From contig OZ025249.1 in the NCBI GenBank assembly GCA_964019135.1, positions 34,547,759 to 34,611,758 on the forward strand: DNA of 64,000 nucleotides, written 5' to 3'. Position numbers and translations under genes: made by a program. The notes beneath the pieces were generated by a model that worked only from the letters and a program-made list of their open reading frames with translations, did no database searches and was not told where the DNA came from. The DNA is from Arenicola marina. Taxonomy: Eukaryota; Annelida; Polychaeta; Arenicolidae. Within the stretch, counting starts at the first letter, position 1. Every line of letters starts with the position of its first letter. Shown here piece by piece: positions 47,764-60,329 of this stretch.

Positions 47764-47835
47764 TCCCATATGGTCTAGTGGTTAGGATTCCTGCCTTTCA
47801 CGCAGGCGGCCCGGGTTCGATTCCCGGTGTGGGAG
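47764..47835 (+). tRNA. tRNA-Glu(TTC)
   Basis: As 23793; copy of 42446 at +5,318 bp. Confidence 0.95.
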
Positions 47836-47937
47836 CAGATATATTTTTTAGACAGCAAACTCTTTAGTTATTTCAAATTAAGCCACTGTTTAGCCTCAAA
47901 TGGAAAAGTTGACAGTAACAAATGGGAAAAAACCAAT

Positions 47938-48009
47938 TGACCCCGACGTGATTTGAACACGCAACCTTCTGATCTGGAGTCAGACGCGCTACCGTTGCGC
48001 CACGGAGTC
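47938..48009 (-). tRNA. tRNA-Trp(CCA)
   Basis: As 23967; copy of 42620 at +5,318 bp. Confidence 0.95.
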
Positions 48010-48846
48010 ACTCGGATGTTCCGATGAATGATTGTCGCCATGTGGAAAGTTACGAGTGATTAATAGATTGGTGCATTGGCGGTTTAAGCCACTATTGTGC
48101 ACTCATGGGCTCAATCGGGTCAGCAAAGTTACCAAAGCAAAATGTTTTTGATGTGTATATTCAATATTTCGATTCACATTACAACTTCATCATTCGGCAC
48201 TTTCGTTCAATATCCGCCATTTCATTAGTGGCCGGCGCGACAGCTCAGTGGGCTAGAGCGCTCGCATTGAGTTCACCTGAGAGCCTAACGACACGTGGTT
48301 CGATGGTTCGAGCACTGCTGTGGCCATGTCTGTGTGGTCGCTGGAATAAAGATCCCATGTCTTTCTTCGTAAAGAGTAAGGGACATAGCTCCACTTTCCC
48401 CCATTGACGCGATATGACCAAAAGTGGTTAAAGCGTCCTGAATAACCAACCAACCAACCAACCGCCATTTCATGACCATTTTAATCACACCATGTATGCC
48501 TTTGGTACAATATGAAAGGAATAAAATCATCCAATTGAAATCAATAGTAATTTGTCGATTCTGCAACAGTTGAAATCACAAGACGAACAGTTGTTATTGC
48601 AAGATTTCTCTCAATGCATATACTTATTGATTATTGTTCAGCTGGTATAGCACGGCTGGTCTTTTGCTTTTATTTCACGCTACGGAATACGGTGGATCAA
48701 ATTCAATCGTATTTTTTACAACCTTATACAAGTGAAGAAGATACTGACCACGAAAAAGAGAATTAACTGCATTGTGTGTGATTATTTTGGCACAATTAAG
48801 ACGGGGTTCAAGTTAAGAGTTTACTATGGAATTCTTTCGTTCAGTG

Positions 48847-48917
48847 TCTCATATGGTCTAGTGGTTAGGATTCTGCCTTTCACGCAGGCGGCCCGGGTTC
48901 GATTCCCGGTGTGGGAG
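48847..48917 (+). tRNA. tRNA-Glu(TTC), B type
   Basis: Copy of 43529 at +5,318 bp. Confidence 0.6.
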
Positions 48918-49004
48918 CAGATATAGTTTTTAGGCAGCAAACTCTTTAGTTATTTCAAATTAAGCCACTGTTTAGCCTCAAATGGAAAAGTTGACAGTAC
49001 ACGA

Positions 49005-49057
49005 ACACGCAACCTTCTGATCTGGAGTCAGACGCGCTACCGTTGCGCCACGGAGTC
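49005..49057 (-). pseudogene. tRNA-Trp, 3' end deleted
   Basis: Copy of 43687 at +5,318 bp. Confidence 0.88.
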
Positions 49058-49877
49058 ACTCGAATGTTCCGATGAATGATTGTCGCCATGTGGAAAGTTA
49101 CGAGTGATTAATAGATTGGTGCATTGGCGGTTTAAGCCACTATTGTGCACTCATGGGCTCAATCGGGTCAGCAAAGTTACCAAAGCAAAATGTTATTGAT
49201 GTGTATATTCAATATTTCGATTCACATTACAACTTCATCATTCGGCACTTTCGTTCAATATCCGCCATTTCATTAGTGGCCGGCGCGACAGCTCAGTGGG
49301 CTAGAGCGCTCGCATTGAGTTCACCTGAGAGCCTAACGACACGTGGTTCGATGGTTCGAGCACTGCTATGGCCATGTCTGTGTGGTCGCTGGAATAAAGA
49401 TCCCATGTCTTTCTTCGTAAAGAGTAAGGGACATAGCTCCACTTTCCCCCATTGACGCGATATGACCAAAAGTGGCTAAAAGCGTCCTGAATAACCAACC
49501 AACCAACCGCCATTTCATGACAATTTTAATCACACCATGTATGCTTTTGGTACAATATGAAAGGAATAAAATCATCCAATTGAAATCAATAGTAATTTTT
49601 CGATTCTGCAACAGTTGTAATCACAAGACGAACAGTTGTTATTGCAAGATTTCTCTCAATGCATATACTTATTGATTATTGTTCAGCTGGTATAGCACGG
49701 CTGGTCTTTTGCTTTTATTTCACGCTACGGAATTCAATGGTATTTTTTACAACCTTATACAAGTGAAGAAGATACTGACCACGAAAAAGAGAATTAACTG
49801 AATTGTGTGTGATTATTTTGGCACAATTAAGACCGGGTTCAAGTTAAGAGTTTACAATGGAATTCTTTCGTTCAGTG

Positions 49878-49949
49878 TCCCATATGGTCTAGTGGTTAGG
49901 ATTCCTGCCTTTCACGCAGGCGGCCCGGGTTCGATTCCCGGTGTGGGAG
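49878..49949 (+). tRNA. tRNA-Glu(TTC)
   Basis: As 23793; copy of 44560 at +5,318 bp. Confidence 0.95.
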
Positions 49950-50051
49950 CAGATATATTTTTTAGACAGCAAACTCTTTAGTTATTTCAAATTAAGCCAC
50001 TGTTTAGCCTCAAATGGAAAAGTTGACAGTAACAAATGGGAAAAAACCAAT

Positions 50052-50123
50052 TGACCCCGACGTGATTTGAACACGCAACCTTCTGATCTGGAGTCAGACG
50101 CGCTACCGTTGCGCCACGGAGTC
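50052..50123 (-). tRNA. tRNA-Trp(CCA)
   Basis: As 23967; copy of 44734 at +5,318 bp. Confidence 0.95.
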
Positions 50124-50960
50124 ACTCGGATGTTCCGATGAATGATTGTCGCCATGTGGAAAGTTACGAGTGATTAATAGATTGGTGCATTGGCGGTTTA
50201 AGCCACTATTGTGCACTCATGGGCTCAATCGGGTCAGCAAAGTTACCAAAGCAAAATGTTTTTGATGTGTATATTCAATATTTCGATTCACATTACAACT
50301 TCATCATTCGGCACTTTCGTTCAATATCCGCCATTTCATTAGTGGCCGGCGCGACAGCTCAGTGGGCTAGAGCGCTCGCATTGAGTTCACCTGAGAGCCT
50401 AACGACACGTGGTTCGATGGTTCGAGCACTGCTGTGGCCATGTCTGTGTGGTCGCTGGAATAAAGATCCCATGTCTTTCTTCGTAAAGAGTAAGGGACAT
50501 AGCTCCACTTTCCCCCATTGACGCGATATGACCAAAAGTGGTTAAAGCGTCCTGAATAACCAACCAACCAACCAACCGCCATTTCATGACCATTTTAATC
50601 ACACCATGTATGCCTTTGGTACAATATGAAAGGAATAAAATCATCCAATTGAAATCAATAGTAATTTGTCGATTCTGCAACAGTTGAAATCACAAGACGA
50701 ACAGTTGTTATTGCAAGATTTCTCTCAATGCATATACTTATTGATTATTGTTCAGCTGGTATAGCACGGCTGGTCTTTTGCTTTTATTTCACGCTACGGA
50801 ATACGGTGGATCAAATTCAATCGTATTTTTTACAACCTTATACAAGTGAAGAAGATACTGACCACGAAAAAGAGAATTAACTGCATTGTGTGTGATTATT
50901 TTGGCACAATTAAGACGGGGTTCAAGTTAAGAGTTTACTATGGAATTCTTTCGTTCAGTG

Positions 50961-51031
50961 TCTCATATGGTCTAGTGGTTAGGATTCTGCCTTTCACGCA
51001 GGCGGCCCGGGTTCGATTCCCGGTGTGGGAG
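50961..51031 (+). tRNA. tRNA-Glu(TTC), B type
   Basis: As 29685. Confidence 0.6.
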
Positions 51032-51118
51032 CAGATATAGTTTTTAGGCAGCAAACTCTTTAGTTATTTCAAATTAAGCCACTGTTTAGCCTCAAATGGA
51101 AAAGTTGACAGTACACGA

Positions 51119-51171
51119 ACACGCAACCTTCTGATCTGGAGTCAGACGCGCTACCGTTGCGCCACGGAGTC
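51119..51171 (-). pseudogene. tRNA-Trp, 3' end deleted
   Basis: As 29843. Confidence 0.88.
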
Positions 51172-51994
51172 ACTCGAATGTTCCGATGAATGATTGTCGC
51201 CATGTGGAAAGTTACGAGTGATTAATAGATTGGTGCATTGGCGGTTTAAGCCACTATTGTGCACTCATGGGCTCAATCGGGTCAGCAAAGTTACCAAAGC
51301 AAAATGTTATTGATGTGTATATTCAATATTTCGATTCACATTACAACTTCATCATTCGGCACTTTCGTTCAATATCCGCCATTTCATTAGTGGCCGGCGC
51401 GACAGCTCAGTGGGCTAGAGCGCTCGCATTGAGTTCACCTGAGAGCCTAACGACACGTGGTTCGATGGTTCGAGCACTGCTATGGCCATGTCTGTGTGGT
51501 CGCTGGAATAAAGATCCCATGTCTTTCTTCGTAAAGAGTAAGGGACATAGCTCCACTTTCCCCCATTGACGCGATATGACCAAAAGTGGTTAAAGCGTCC
51601 TGAATAACCAACCAACCAACCAACCGTCATTTCATGACAATTTTAATCACACCATGGATGCCTTTGGTACAATATGAAAGGAATAAAATCATCCAATTGA
51701 AATCAATAGTAATTTTTCGATTCTGCAACAGTTGTAATCACAAGACGAACAGTTGTTATTGCAAGATTTCTCTCAATGCATATACTTATTGATTATTGTT
51801 CAGCTGGTATAGCACGGCTGGTCTTTTGCTTTTATTTCACGCTACGGAATTCAATCGTATTTTTTACAACCTTATACAAGTGAAGAAGATACTGACCACG
51901 AAAAAGAGAATTAACTGAATTGTGTGTGATTATTTTGGCACAATTAAGACGGGGTTCAAGTTAAGAGTTTACAATGGAATTCGTTCGTTCAGTG

Positions 51995-52066
51995 TCCCAT
52001 ATGGTCTAGTGGTTAGGATTCCTGCCTTTCACGCAGGCGGCCCGGGTTCGATTCCCGGTGTGGGAG
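51995..52066 (+). tRNA. tRNA-Glu(TTC)
   Basis: As 23793. Confidence 0.95.
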
Positions 52067-52168
52067 CAGATATATTTTTTAGGCAGCAAACTCTTTAGTT
52101 ATTTCAAATTAAGCCACTGTTTAGCCTCAAATGGAAAAGTTGACAGTAACAAATGGGAAAAAACCAAT

Positions 52169-52240
52169 TGACCCCGACGTGATTTGAACACGCAACCTTC
52201 TGATCTGGAGTCAGACGCGCTACCGTTGCGCCACGGAGTC
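52169..52240 (-). tRNA. tRNA-Trp(CCA)
   Basis: As 23967. Confidence 0.95.
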
Positions 52241-53613
52241 ACTCGGATGTTCCGATGAATGATTGTCGCCATGTGGAAAGTTACGAGTGATTAATAGATT
52301 GGTGCATTGGCGGTTTAAGCCACTATTGTGCACTCATGGGCTCAATCGGGTCAGCAAAGTTACCAAAGCAAAATGTTTTTGATGTGTATATTCAATATTT
52401 CGATTCACATTACAACTTCATCATTCGGCACTTTCGTTCAATATCCGCCATTTCATTAGTGGCCGGCGCGACAGCTCAGTGAGCTAGAGCGCTCGCATTG
52501 AGTTCACCTGAGAGCCTAACGACACGTGGTTCGATGGTTCGAGCACTGCTGTGGCCATGTCTGTGTGGTCGCTGGAATAAAGATCCCATGTCTTTCTTCG
52601 TAAAGAGTAAGGGACATAGCTCCACTTTCCCCCATTGACGCGATATGACCAAAAGTGGTTAAAGCGTCCTGAATAACCAACCAACCAACCAACCGCCATT
52701 TCATGACAATTTTAATCACACCATGGATGCCTTTGGTACAATATGAAAGGAATAAAATCATCCAATTGAAATCAATAGTAATTTTTCGATTCTGCAACAG
52801 TGCACAAGACGAACAGTTGTTATTGCAAGATTTCTCTCAATGCATATACTTATTGATTATTGCTCAGCTGGTATAGCACGGCTGGTCTTTTGCTTTTATT
52901 TCACGCTACGGAATTCAATCGTATTTTTTACAACCTTATACAAGTGAAGAAGATACTGACCACGAAAAAGAGAATTAACTGAATTGTGTGTGATTATTTT
53001 GGCACAATTAAGACGGGGTACGCATTGAGTTCACCTGAGAGCCTAACGACACGTGGTTCGATGGTTCGAGCACTGCTGTGGCCATGTCTGTGTGGTCGCT
53101 GGAATAAAGATCCCATGTATTTCTTCGTAAAGAGTAAGGGACATGGCTCCACTCTCCCTTCCTTCTGCCATTGACGCGATATGACCAAAAGTGGTTAAAG
53201 CGTCCTGAATAACCAACCAACCAACCAACCGCCATTTCATGACCATTTTAATCACACCATGTATGCCTTTGGTACAATATGAAAGGAATAAAATCATCCA
53301 ATTGAAATCAATAGTAATTTTTCGATTCTGCAACAGTTGAAATCACAAGACGAACAGTTGTTATTGCAAGATTTCTCTCAATGCATATACTTATTGATCA
53401 TTTTTCAGCTGGTATAGCACGGCTGGTCTTTTGCTTTTATTTCACGCTACGGAATACGGTGGATCAAATTCAATCGTATTTTTTACAACCTTATACAAGT
53501 GAAGAAGATACTGACCACGAAAAAGAGAATTAACTGCATTGTGTGTGATTATTTTGGCACAATTAAGACGGGGTTCAAGTTAAGAGTTTACTATGGAATT
53601 CTTTCGTTCAGTG

Positions 53614-53684
53614 TCCCATATGGTCTAGTGGTTAGGATTCTGCCTTTCACGCAGGCGGCCCGGGTTCGATTCCCGGTGTGGGAG
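53614..53684 (+). tRNA. tRNA-Glu(TTC), B type, intact acceptor
   Basis: Has the 1-nt anticodon-arm deletion but keeps TCCCATA, so the deletion arose before the acceptor change. Confidence 0.65.
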
Positions 53685-53771
53685 CAGATATAGTTTTTAG
53701 GCAGCAAACTCTTTAGTTATTTCAAATTAAGCCACTGTTTAGCCTCAAATGGAAAAGTTGACAGTACACGA

Positions 53772-53824
53772 ACACGCAACCTTCTGATCTGGAGTCAGAC
53801 GCGCTACCGTTGCGCCACGGAGTC
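53772..53824 (-). pseudogene. tRNA-Trp, 3' end deleted
   Basis: As 29843. Confidence 0.88.
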
Positions 53825-54647
53825 ACTCGAATGTTCCGATGAATGATTGTCGCCATGTGGAAATTTACGAGTGATTAATAGATTGGTGCATTGGCGGTTT
53901 AAGCCACTATTGTGCACTCATGAACTCAATCGGGTCAGCAAAGTTACCAAAGCAAAATGTTATTGATGTGTATATTCAATATTTCGATTCACATTACAAC
54001 TTCATCATTCGGCACTTTCGTTCAATATCCGCCATTTCATTAGTGGCCGGCGCGACAGCTCAGTGGGCTAGAGCGCTCGCATTGAGTTCACCTGAGAGCC
54101 TAACGACGCGTGGTTCGATGGTTCGAGCACTGCTATGGCCATGTCTGTGTGGTCGCTGGAATAAAGATCCCATGGGTTTCTTCGTAAAGAGTAAGGGACA
54201 TAGCTCCACTTTCCCCCATTGACGCGATATGACCAAAAGTGGTTAAAGCGTCCTGAATAACCAACCAACCAACCAACCGCCATTTCATGACAATTTTAAT
54301 CACACCATGTATGCTTTTGGTACAATATGAAAGGAATAAAATCATCCAATTGAAATCAATAGTAATTTGTCGATTCTGCAACAGTTGTAATCACAAGACG
54401 AACAGTTGTTATTGCAAGATTTCTCTCAATGCATATACTTATTGATTATTGTTCAGCTGGTATAGCACGGCTGGTCTTTTGCTTTTATTTCACGCTACGG
54501 AATTCAGTCGTATTTTTTACAACCTTATACAAGTGAAGAAGATACTGACCACGAAAAAGAGAATTAACTGAATTGTGGTTGATTATTTTGGCACAATTAA
54601 GACGGGGTTCAAGTTAAGAGTTTACAATGGAATTCTTTCGTTCAGTG

Positions 54648-54719
54648 TCCCATATGGTCTAGTGGTTAGGATTCCTGCCTTTCACGCAGGCGGCCCGGGT
54701 TCGATTCCCGGTGTGGGAG
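54648..54719 (+). tRNA. tRNA-Glu(TTC)
   Basis: As 23793. Confidence 0.95.
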
Positions 54720-54821
54720 CAGATATATTTTTTAGGCAGCAAACTCTTTAGTTATTTCAAATTAAGCCACTGTTTAGCCTCAAATGGAAAAGTTGACAGT
54801 AACAAATGGGAAAAAACCAAT

Positions 54822-54893
54822 TGACCCCGACGTGATTTGAACACGCAACCTTCTGATCTGGAGTCAGACGCGCTACCGTTGCGCCACGGAGTC
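54822..54893 (-). tRNA. tRNA-Trp(CCA)
   Basis: As 23967. Confidence 0.95.
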
Positions 54894-55712
54894 ACTCGAA
54901 TGTTCCGATGAATGATTGTCGCCATGTGGAAAGTTACGAGTGATTAACAGATTGGTGCATTGGCAGTTTAAGCCACTATTGTGCACTCATGGGCTCAATC
55001 GGGTCAGCAAAGCTACCAAAGTAAAATTTTATTGATGTGTATATTCAATATTTAGATTCACATTACAACTTCATCATTCGGCACTTTCGTTCAATATCCG
55101 CCATTTCATCAGTGGCCGGCGCGACAGCTCAGTGGGCTAGAGCGCTCGCATTGAGTTCACCTGAGAGCCTAACGACACGTGGTTCGATGGTTCGAGCACT
55201 GCTGTGGCCATGTCTGTGTGGTCGCTGGAATAAAGATCCCATGTCTTTCTTCGTAGAGAGTAAGGGACATAGCTCCACTTTGCCCCATTGACGCGATATG
55301 ACCAAAAGTGGTTAAAGCGTCCTGAATAACCAACCAACCAACCGCCATTTCATGACAATTTTAATCACACCATGGATGCCTTTGGTACAATATGAAAGGA
55401 ATAAAATCATCCAATTGAAATCAATAGTAATTTTTCGATTCTGCAACAGTTGTAATCACAAGACGAACAGTTGTTATTGCAAGATTTCTCTCAATGCATA
55501 TACTTATTGATTATTGTTCAGCTGGTATAGCACGGCTGGTCTTTTGCTTTTATTTCACGCTACGGAATTCAATCGTATTTTTTACAACCTTATACAAGTG
55601 AAGAAGATACTGACCACGAAAAAGAGAATTAACTGAATTGTGTGTGATTATTTTGGCACAATTAAGACGGGGTTCAAGTTAAGAGTTTACAATGGAATTC
55701 TTTCGTTCAGTG

Positions 55713-55784
55713 TCCCATATGGTCTAGTGGTTAGGATTCCTGCCTTTCACGCAGGCGGCCCGGGTTCGATTCCCGGTGTGGGAG
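55713..55784 (+). tRNA. tRNA-Glu(TTC)
   Basis: As 23793. Confidence 0.95.
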
Positions 55785-55886
55785 CAGATATATTTTTTAG
55801 GCAGCAAACTCTTTAGTTATTTCAAATTAAGCCACTGTTTAGCCTCAAATGGAAAAGTTGACAGTAACAAATGGGAAAAAACCAAT

Positions 55887-55958
55887 TGACCCCGACGTGA
55901 TTTGAACACGCAACCTTCTGATCTGGAGTCAGACGCGCTACCGTTGCGCCACGGAGTC
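55887..55958 (-). tRNA. tRNA-Trp(CCA)
   Basis: As 23967. Confidence 0.95.
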
Positions 55959-56781
55959 ACTCGAATGTTCCGATGAATGATTGTCGCCATGTGGAAAGTT
56001 ACGAGTGATTAATAGATTGGTGCATTGGCGGTTTAAGCCACTATTGTGCACTCATGGGCTCAATCGGGTCAGCAAAGTTACCAAAGCAAAATGTTTTTGA
56101 TGTGTATATTCAATATTTCGATTCACATTACAACTTCACCATTCGGCACTTTCGTTCAATATCCGCCATTTCATTAGTGGCCGGCGCGACAGCTCAGTGG
56201 GCTAGAGCGCTCGCATTGAGTTCACCTGAGAGCCTAACGACACGTGGTTCGATGGTTCGAGCACTGCTGTGGCCATGTCTGTGTGGTCGCTGGAATAAAG
56301 ATCCCATGTCTTTCTTCGTAAAGAGTAAGGTACATAGCTCCACTTTCCCCCATTGACGCGATATGACCAAAAGTGGTTAAAGCGTCCTGAATAACCAACC
56401 AACCAACCAACCGCCATTTCATGACAATTTTAATCACACCATGGATGCCTTTGGTACAATATGAAAGGAATAAAATCATCCAATTGAAATCAATAGTAAT
56501 TTTTCGATTCTGCAACAGTTGTAATCACAAGACGAACAGTTGTTATTGCAAGATTTCTCTCAATGCATATACTTATTGATTATTGTTCAGCTGGTATAGC
56601 ACGGCTGGTCTTTTGCTTTTATTTCACGCTACGGAATTCAATCGTATTTTTTACAGCCTTATACAAGTGAAGAAGATACTGACCACGAAAAAGAGAATTA
56701 ACTGAATTGTGTGTGATTATTTTGGCACAATTAAGACGGGGTTCAAGTTAAGAGTTTACAATGGAATTCTTTGGTTAAGTG

Positions 56782-56853
56782 TCCCATATGGTCTAGTGGT
56801 TAGGATTCCTGCCTTTTACGCAGGCGTCCCGGGTTCGATTCCCGGTGTGGGAG
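56782..56853 (+). tRNA. tRNA-Glu body with TTT (Lys) anticodon
   Basis: The anticodon loop reads CTTTTAC, so positions 34-36 are TTT instead of TTC. A second change (GCGTCCC for GCGGCCC) lies in the variable region. Acceptor, D and T arms and the T6 terminator are otherwise those of 23793. Confidence 0.85.
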
Positions 56854-56955
56854 CAGATATATTTTTTAGGCAGCAAACTCCTTGGTTATTTCAAATTAAG
56901 CCACTGTTTAGCCTCAAATGGAAAAGTTGACAGTAACAAATGGGAAAAAACCAAT

Positions 56956-57027
56956 TGACCCCGACGTGATTTGAACACGCAACCTTCTGATCTGGAGTCA
57001 GACGCGCTACCGTTGCGCCACGGAGTC
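56956..57027 (-). tRNA. tRNA-Trp(CCA)
   Basis: As 23967. Confidence 0.95.
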
Positions 57028-57107
57028 ACTCGAATGTTCCGATGAATGATTGTCGCCATGTGGAAAGTTACGAGTGATTAATAGATTGGTGCATTGGCGG
57101 TTTAAGC

Positions 57108-57227
57108 ATTATTTCAGGGTTTTATCAAGTTCGACATAAAAAGTCATAACTTTGCACGGCACGATATGGCCTTACAGGCTAAAATGCCGTTAACAACTAA
57201 TCAAATCAAAATCAAAATCAAATCAAA
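57108..57227 (+). mobile_element. LINE fragment 3, 120-bp 3' end only
   Basis: A severely 5'-truncated copy beginning at ATTATTTCAGGGTTTTATC and ending in an (AAATC)n-type tail. It is flanked by TGGCGGTTTAAGC at 57095-57107 and 57228-57240, the same site as LINE 2. Sequence differences show it is a separate insertion. Confidence 0.92.
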
Positions 57228-57997
57228 TGGCGGTTTAAGCCACTATTGTGCACTCATGGGCTCAATCGGGTCAGCAAAGTTACCAAAGCAAAATGTTATT
57301 GATGTGTATATTCAATATTTCGATTCACATTACAACTTCATCATTCGGCACTTTCGTTCAATATCCGCCATTTCATTAGTGGCCGGCGCGACAGCTCAGT
57401 GGGCTAGAGCGCTCGCATTGAGTTCACCTGAGAGCCTAACGACACGTGGTTCGATGGTTCGAGCACTGCTGTGGCCATGTCTGTGTGGTCGCTGGAATAA
57501 AGATCCCATGTCTTTCTTCGTAAAGAGTAAGGGACATAGCTCCACTTTCCCCCATTGACGCGATATGACCAAAAGTGGTTAAAGCGTCCTGAATAACCAA
57601 CCAACCAACCAACCGCCATTTCATGACCATTTTAATCACACCATGTATGCCTTTGGTACAATATGAAAGGAATAAAATCATCCAATTGAAATCAATAGTA
57701 ATTTGTCGATTCTGCAACAGTTGAAATCACAAGACGAACAGTTGTTATTGCAAGATTTCTCTCAATGCATATACTTATTGATCATTTTTCAGCTGGTATA
57801 GCACGGCTGGTCTTTTGCTTTTATTTCACGCTACGGAATACGGTGGATCAAATTCAATCGTATTTTTTACAACCTTATACAAGTGAAGAAGATACTGACC
57901 ACGAAAAAGAGAATTAACTGCATTGTGTGTGATTATTTTGGCACAATTAAGGCGGGGTTCAAGTTAAGAGTTTACTATGGAATTCTTTCGTTCAGTG

Positions 57998-58068
57998 TCC
58001 CATATGGTCTAGTGGTTAGGATTCTGCCTTTCACGCAGGCGGCCCGGGTTCGATTCCCGGTGTGGGAG
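57998..58068 (+). tRNA. tRNA-Glu(TTC), B type, intact acceptor
   Basis: As 53614. Confidence 0.65.
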
Positions 58069-58155
58069 CAGATATAGTTTTTAGGCAGCAAACTCTTTAG
58101 TTATTTCAAATTAAGCCACTGTTTAGCCTCAAATGGAAAAGTTGACAGTACACGA

Positions 58156-58208
58156 ACACGCAACCTTCTGATCTGGAGTCAGACGCGCTACCGTTGCGCC
58201 ACGGAGTC
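58156..58208 (-). pseudogene. tRNA-Trp, 3' end deleted
   Basis: As 29843. Confidence 0.88.
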
Positions 58209-60118
58209 ACTCGGATTTTCCGATGAATGATTGTCGCCATGTGGAAAGTTACGAGTGATTAATAGATTGGTGCATTGGCGGTTTAAGCCACTATTGTGCA
58301 CTCATGGGCTCAATCGGGTCAGCAAAGTTACCAAAGCAAAATGTTTTTGATGTGTATATTCAATATTTCGATTCACATTACAACTTCATCATTCGGCACT
58401 TTCGTTCAATATCCGCCATTTCATTAGTGGCCGGCGCGACAGCTCAGTGGGCTAGAGCGCTCGCATTGAGTTCACCTGAGAGCCTAACGACACGTGGTTC
58501 GATGGTTCGAGCACTGCTGTGGCCATGTCTGTGTGGTCGCTGGAATAAAGATCCCATGTCTTTCTTCGTAAAGAGTAAGGGACATAGCTCCACTTTCCCC
58601 CATTGACGCGATATGACCAAAAGTGGTTAAAGCGTCCTGAATAACCAACCAACCAACCAACCGCCATTTCATGACAATTTTAATCACACCATGGATGCCT
58701 TTGGTACAATATGAAAGGAATAAAATCATCCAATTGAAATCAATAGTAATTTTTCGATTCTGCAACAGTTGTAATCACAAGACGAACAGTTGTTATTGCA
58801 AGATTTCTCTCAATGCATATACTTATTGATTATTGTTCAGCTGGTATAGCACGGCTGGTCTTTTCCTTTTATTTCACGCTACGGAATTCAATCGTATTTT
58901 TTACAACCTTATACAAGTGAAGAAGATACTGACCACGAAAAAGAGAATTAACTGAATTGTGTGTGATTATTTTGGCACAATTAAGACGGGGTACGCATTG
59001 AGTTCACCTGAGAGCCTAACAACACGTGGTTCGATGGTTCGAGCACTGCTGTGGCCATGTCTGTGTGGTCGCTGGAATAAAGATCCGATGTCTTTCTTCG
59101 TAAAGAGTAAGGGACATAGCTCCACTTTCCCCCATTGACGCGATATGACCAAAAGTGGTTAAAGCGTCCTGAATAACCAACCAACCAACCAACCGCCATT
59201 TCATGACAATTTTAATCACACCATGGATGCCTTTGGTTCAATATGAAAGGAATAAAATCATCCAATTGAAATCAATAGTAATTTTTCGATTCTGCAACAG
59301 TTGTAATCACAAGACGAACAGTTGTTATTGCAAGATTTCTCTCAATGCATATACTTATTGATTATTGTTCAGCTGGTATAGCACGGCTGGTCTTTTGCTT
59401 TTATTTCACGCTACGGAATTCAATCGTATTTTTTACAACCTTATACAAGTGAAGAAGATACTGACCACGAAAAAGAGAATTAACTGAATTGTGTGTGATT
59501 AATTTGGCACAATTAAGACGGGGTACGCATTGAGTTCACCTGAGAGCCTAACGACACGTGGTTCGATGGTTCGAGCACTGCTGTGGCCATGTCTGTGTGG
59601 TCGCTGGAATAAAGATCCCATGTATTTCTTCGTAAAGAGTAAGGGACATGGCTCCACTCTCCCTTCCTTCTGCCATTGACGCGATATGACCAAAAGTGGT
59701 TAAAGCGTCCTGAATAACCAACCAACCAACCAACCGCCATTTCATGACCATTTTAATCACACCATGTATGCCTTTGGTACAATATGAAAGGAATAAAATC
59801 ATCCAATTGAAATCAATAGTAATTTGTCGATTCTGCAACAGTTGAAATCACAAGACGAACAGTTGTTATTGCAAGATTTCTCTCAATGCATATACTTATT
59901 GATCATTTTTCAGCTGGTATAGCACGGCTGGTCTTTTGCTTTTATTTCACGCTACGGAATACGGTGGATCAAATTCAATCGTATTTTTTACAACCTTATA
60001 CAAGTGAAGAAGATACTGACCACGAAAAAGAGAATTAACTGCATTGTGTGTGATTATTTTGGCACAATTAAGACGGGGTTCAAGTTAAGAGTTTACTATG
60101 GAATTCTTTCGTTCAGTG

Positions 60119-60189
60119 TCTCATATGGTCTAGTGGTTAGGATTCTGCCTTTCACGCAGGCGGCCCGGGTTCGATTCCCGGTGTGGGAG
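60119..60189 (+). tRNA. tRNA-Glu(TTC), B type
   Basis: As 29685. Confidence 0.6.
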
Positions 60190-60276
60190 CAGATATAGTT
60201 TTTAGGCAGCAAACTCTTTAGTTATTTCAAATTAAGCCACTGTTTAGCCTCAAATGGAAAAGTTGACAGTACACGA

Positions 60277-60329
60277 ACACGCAACCTTCTGATCTGGAGT
60301 CAGACGCGCTACCGTTGCGCCACGGAGTC
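60277..60329 (-). pseudogene. tRNA-Trp, 3' end deleted
   Basis: As 29843. Confidence 0.88.
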
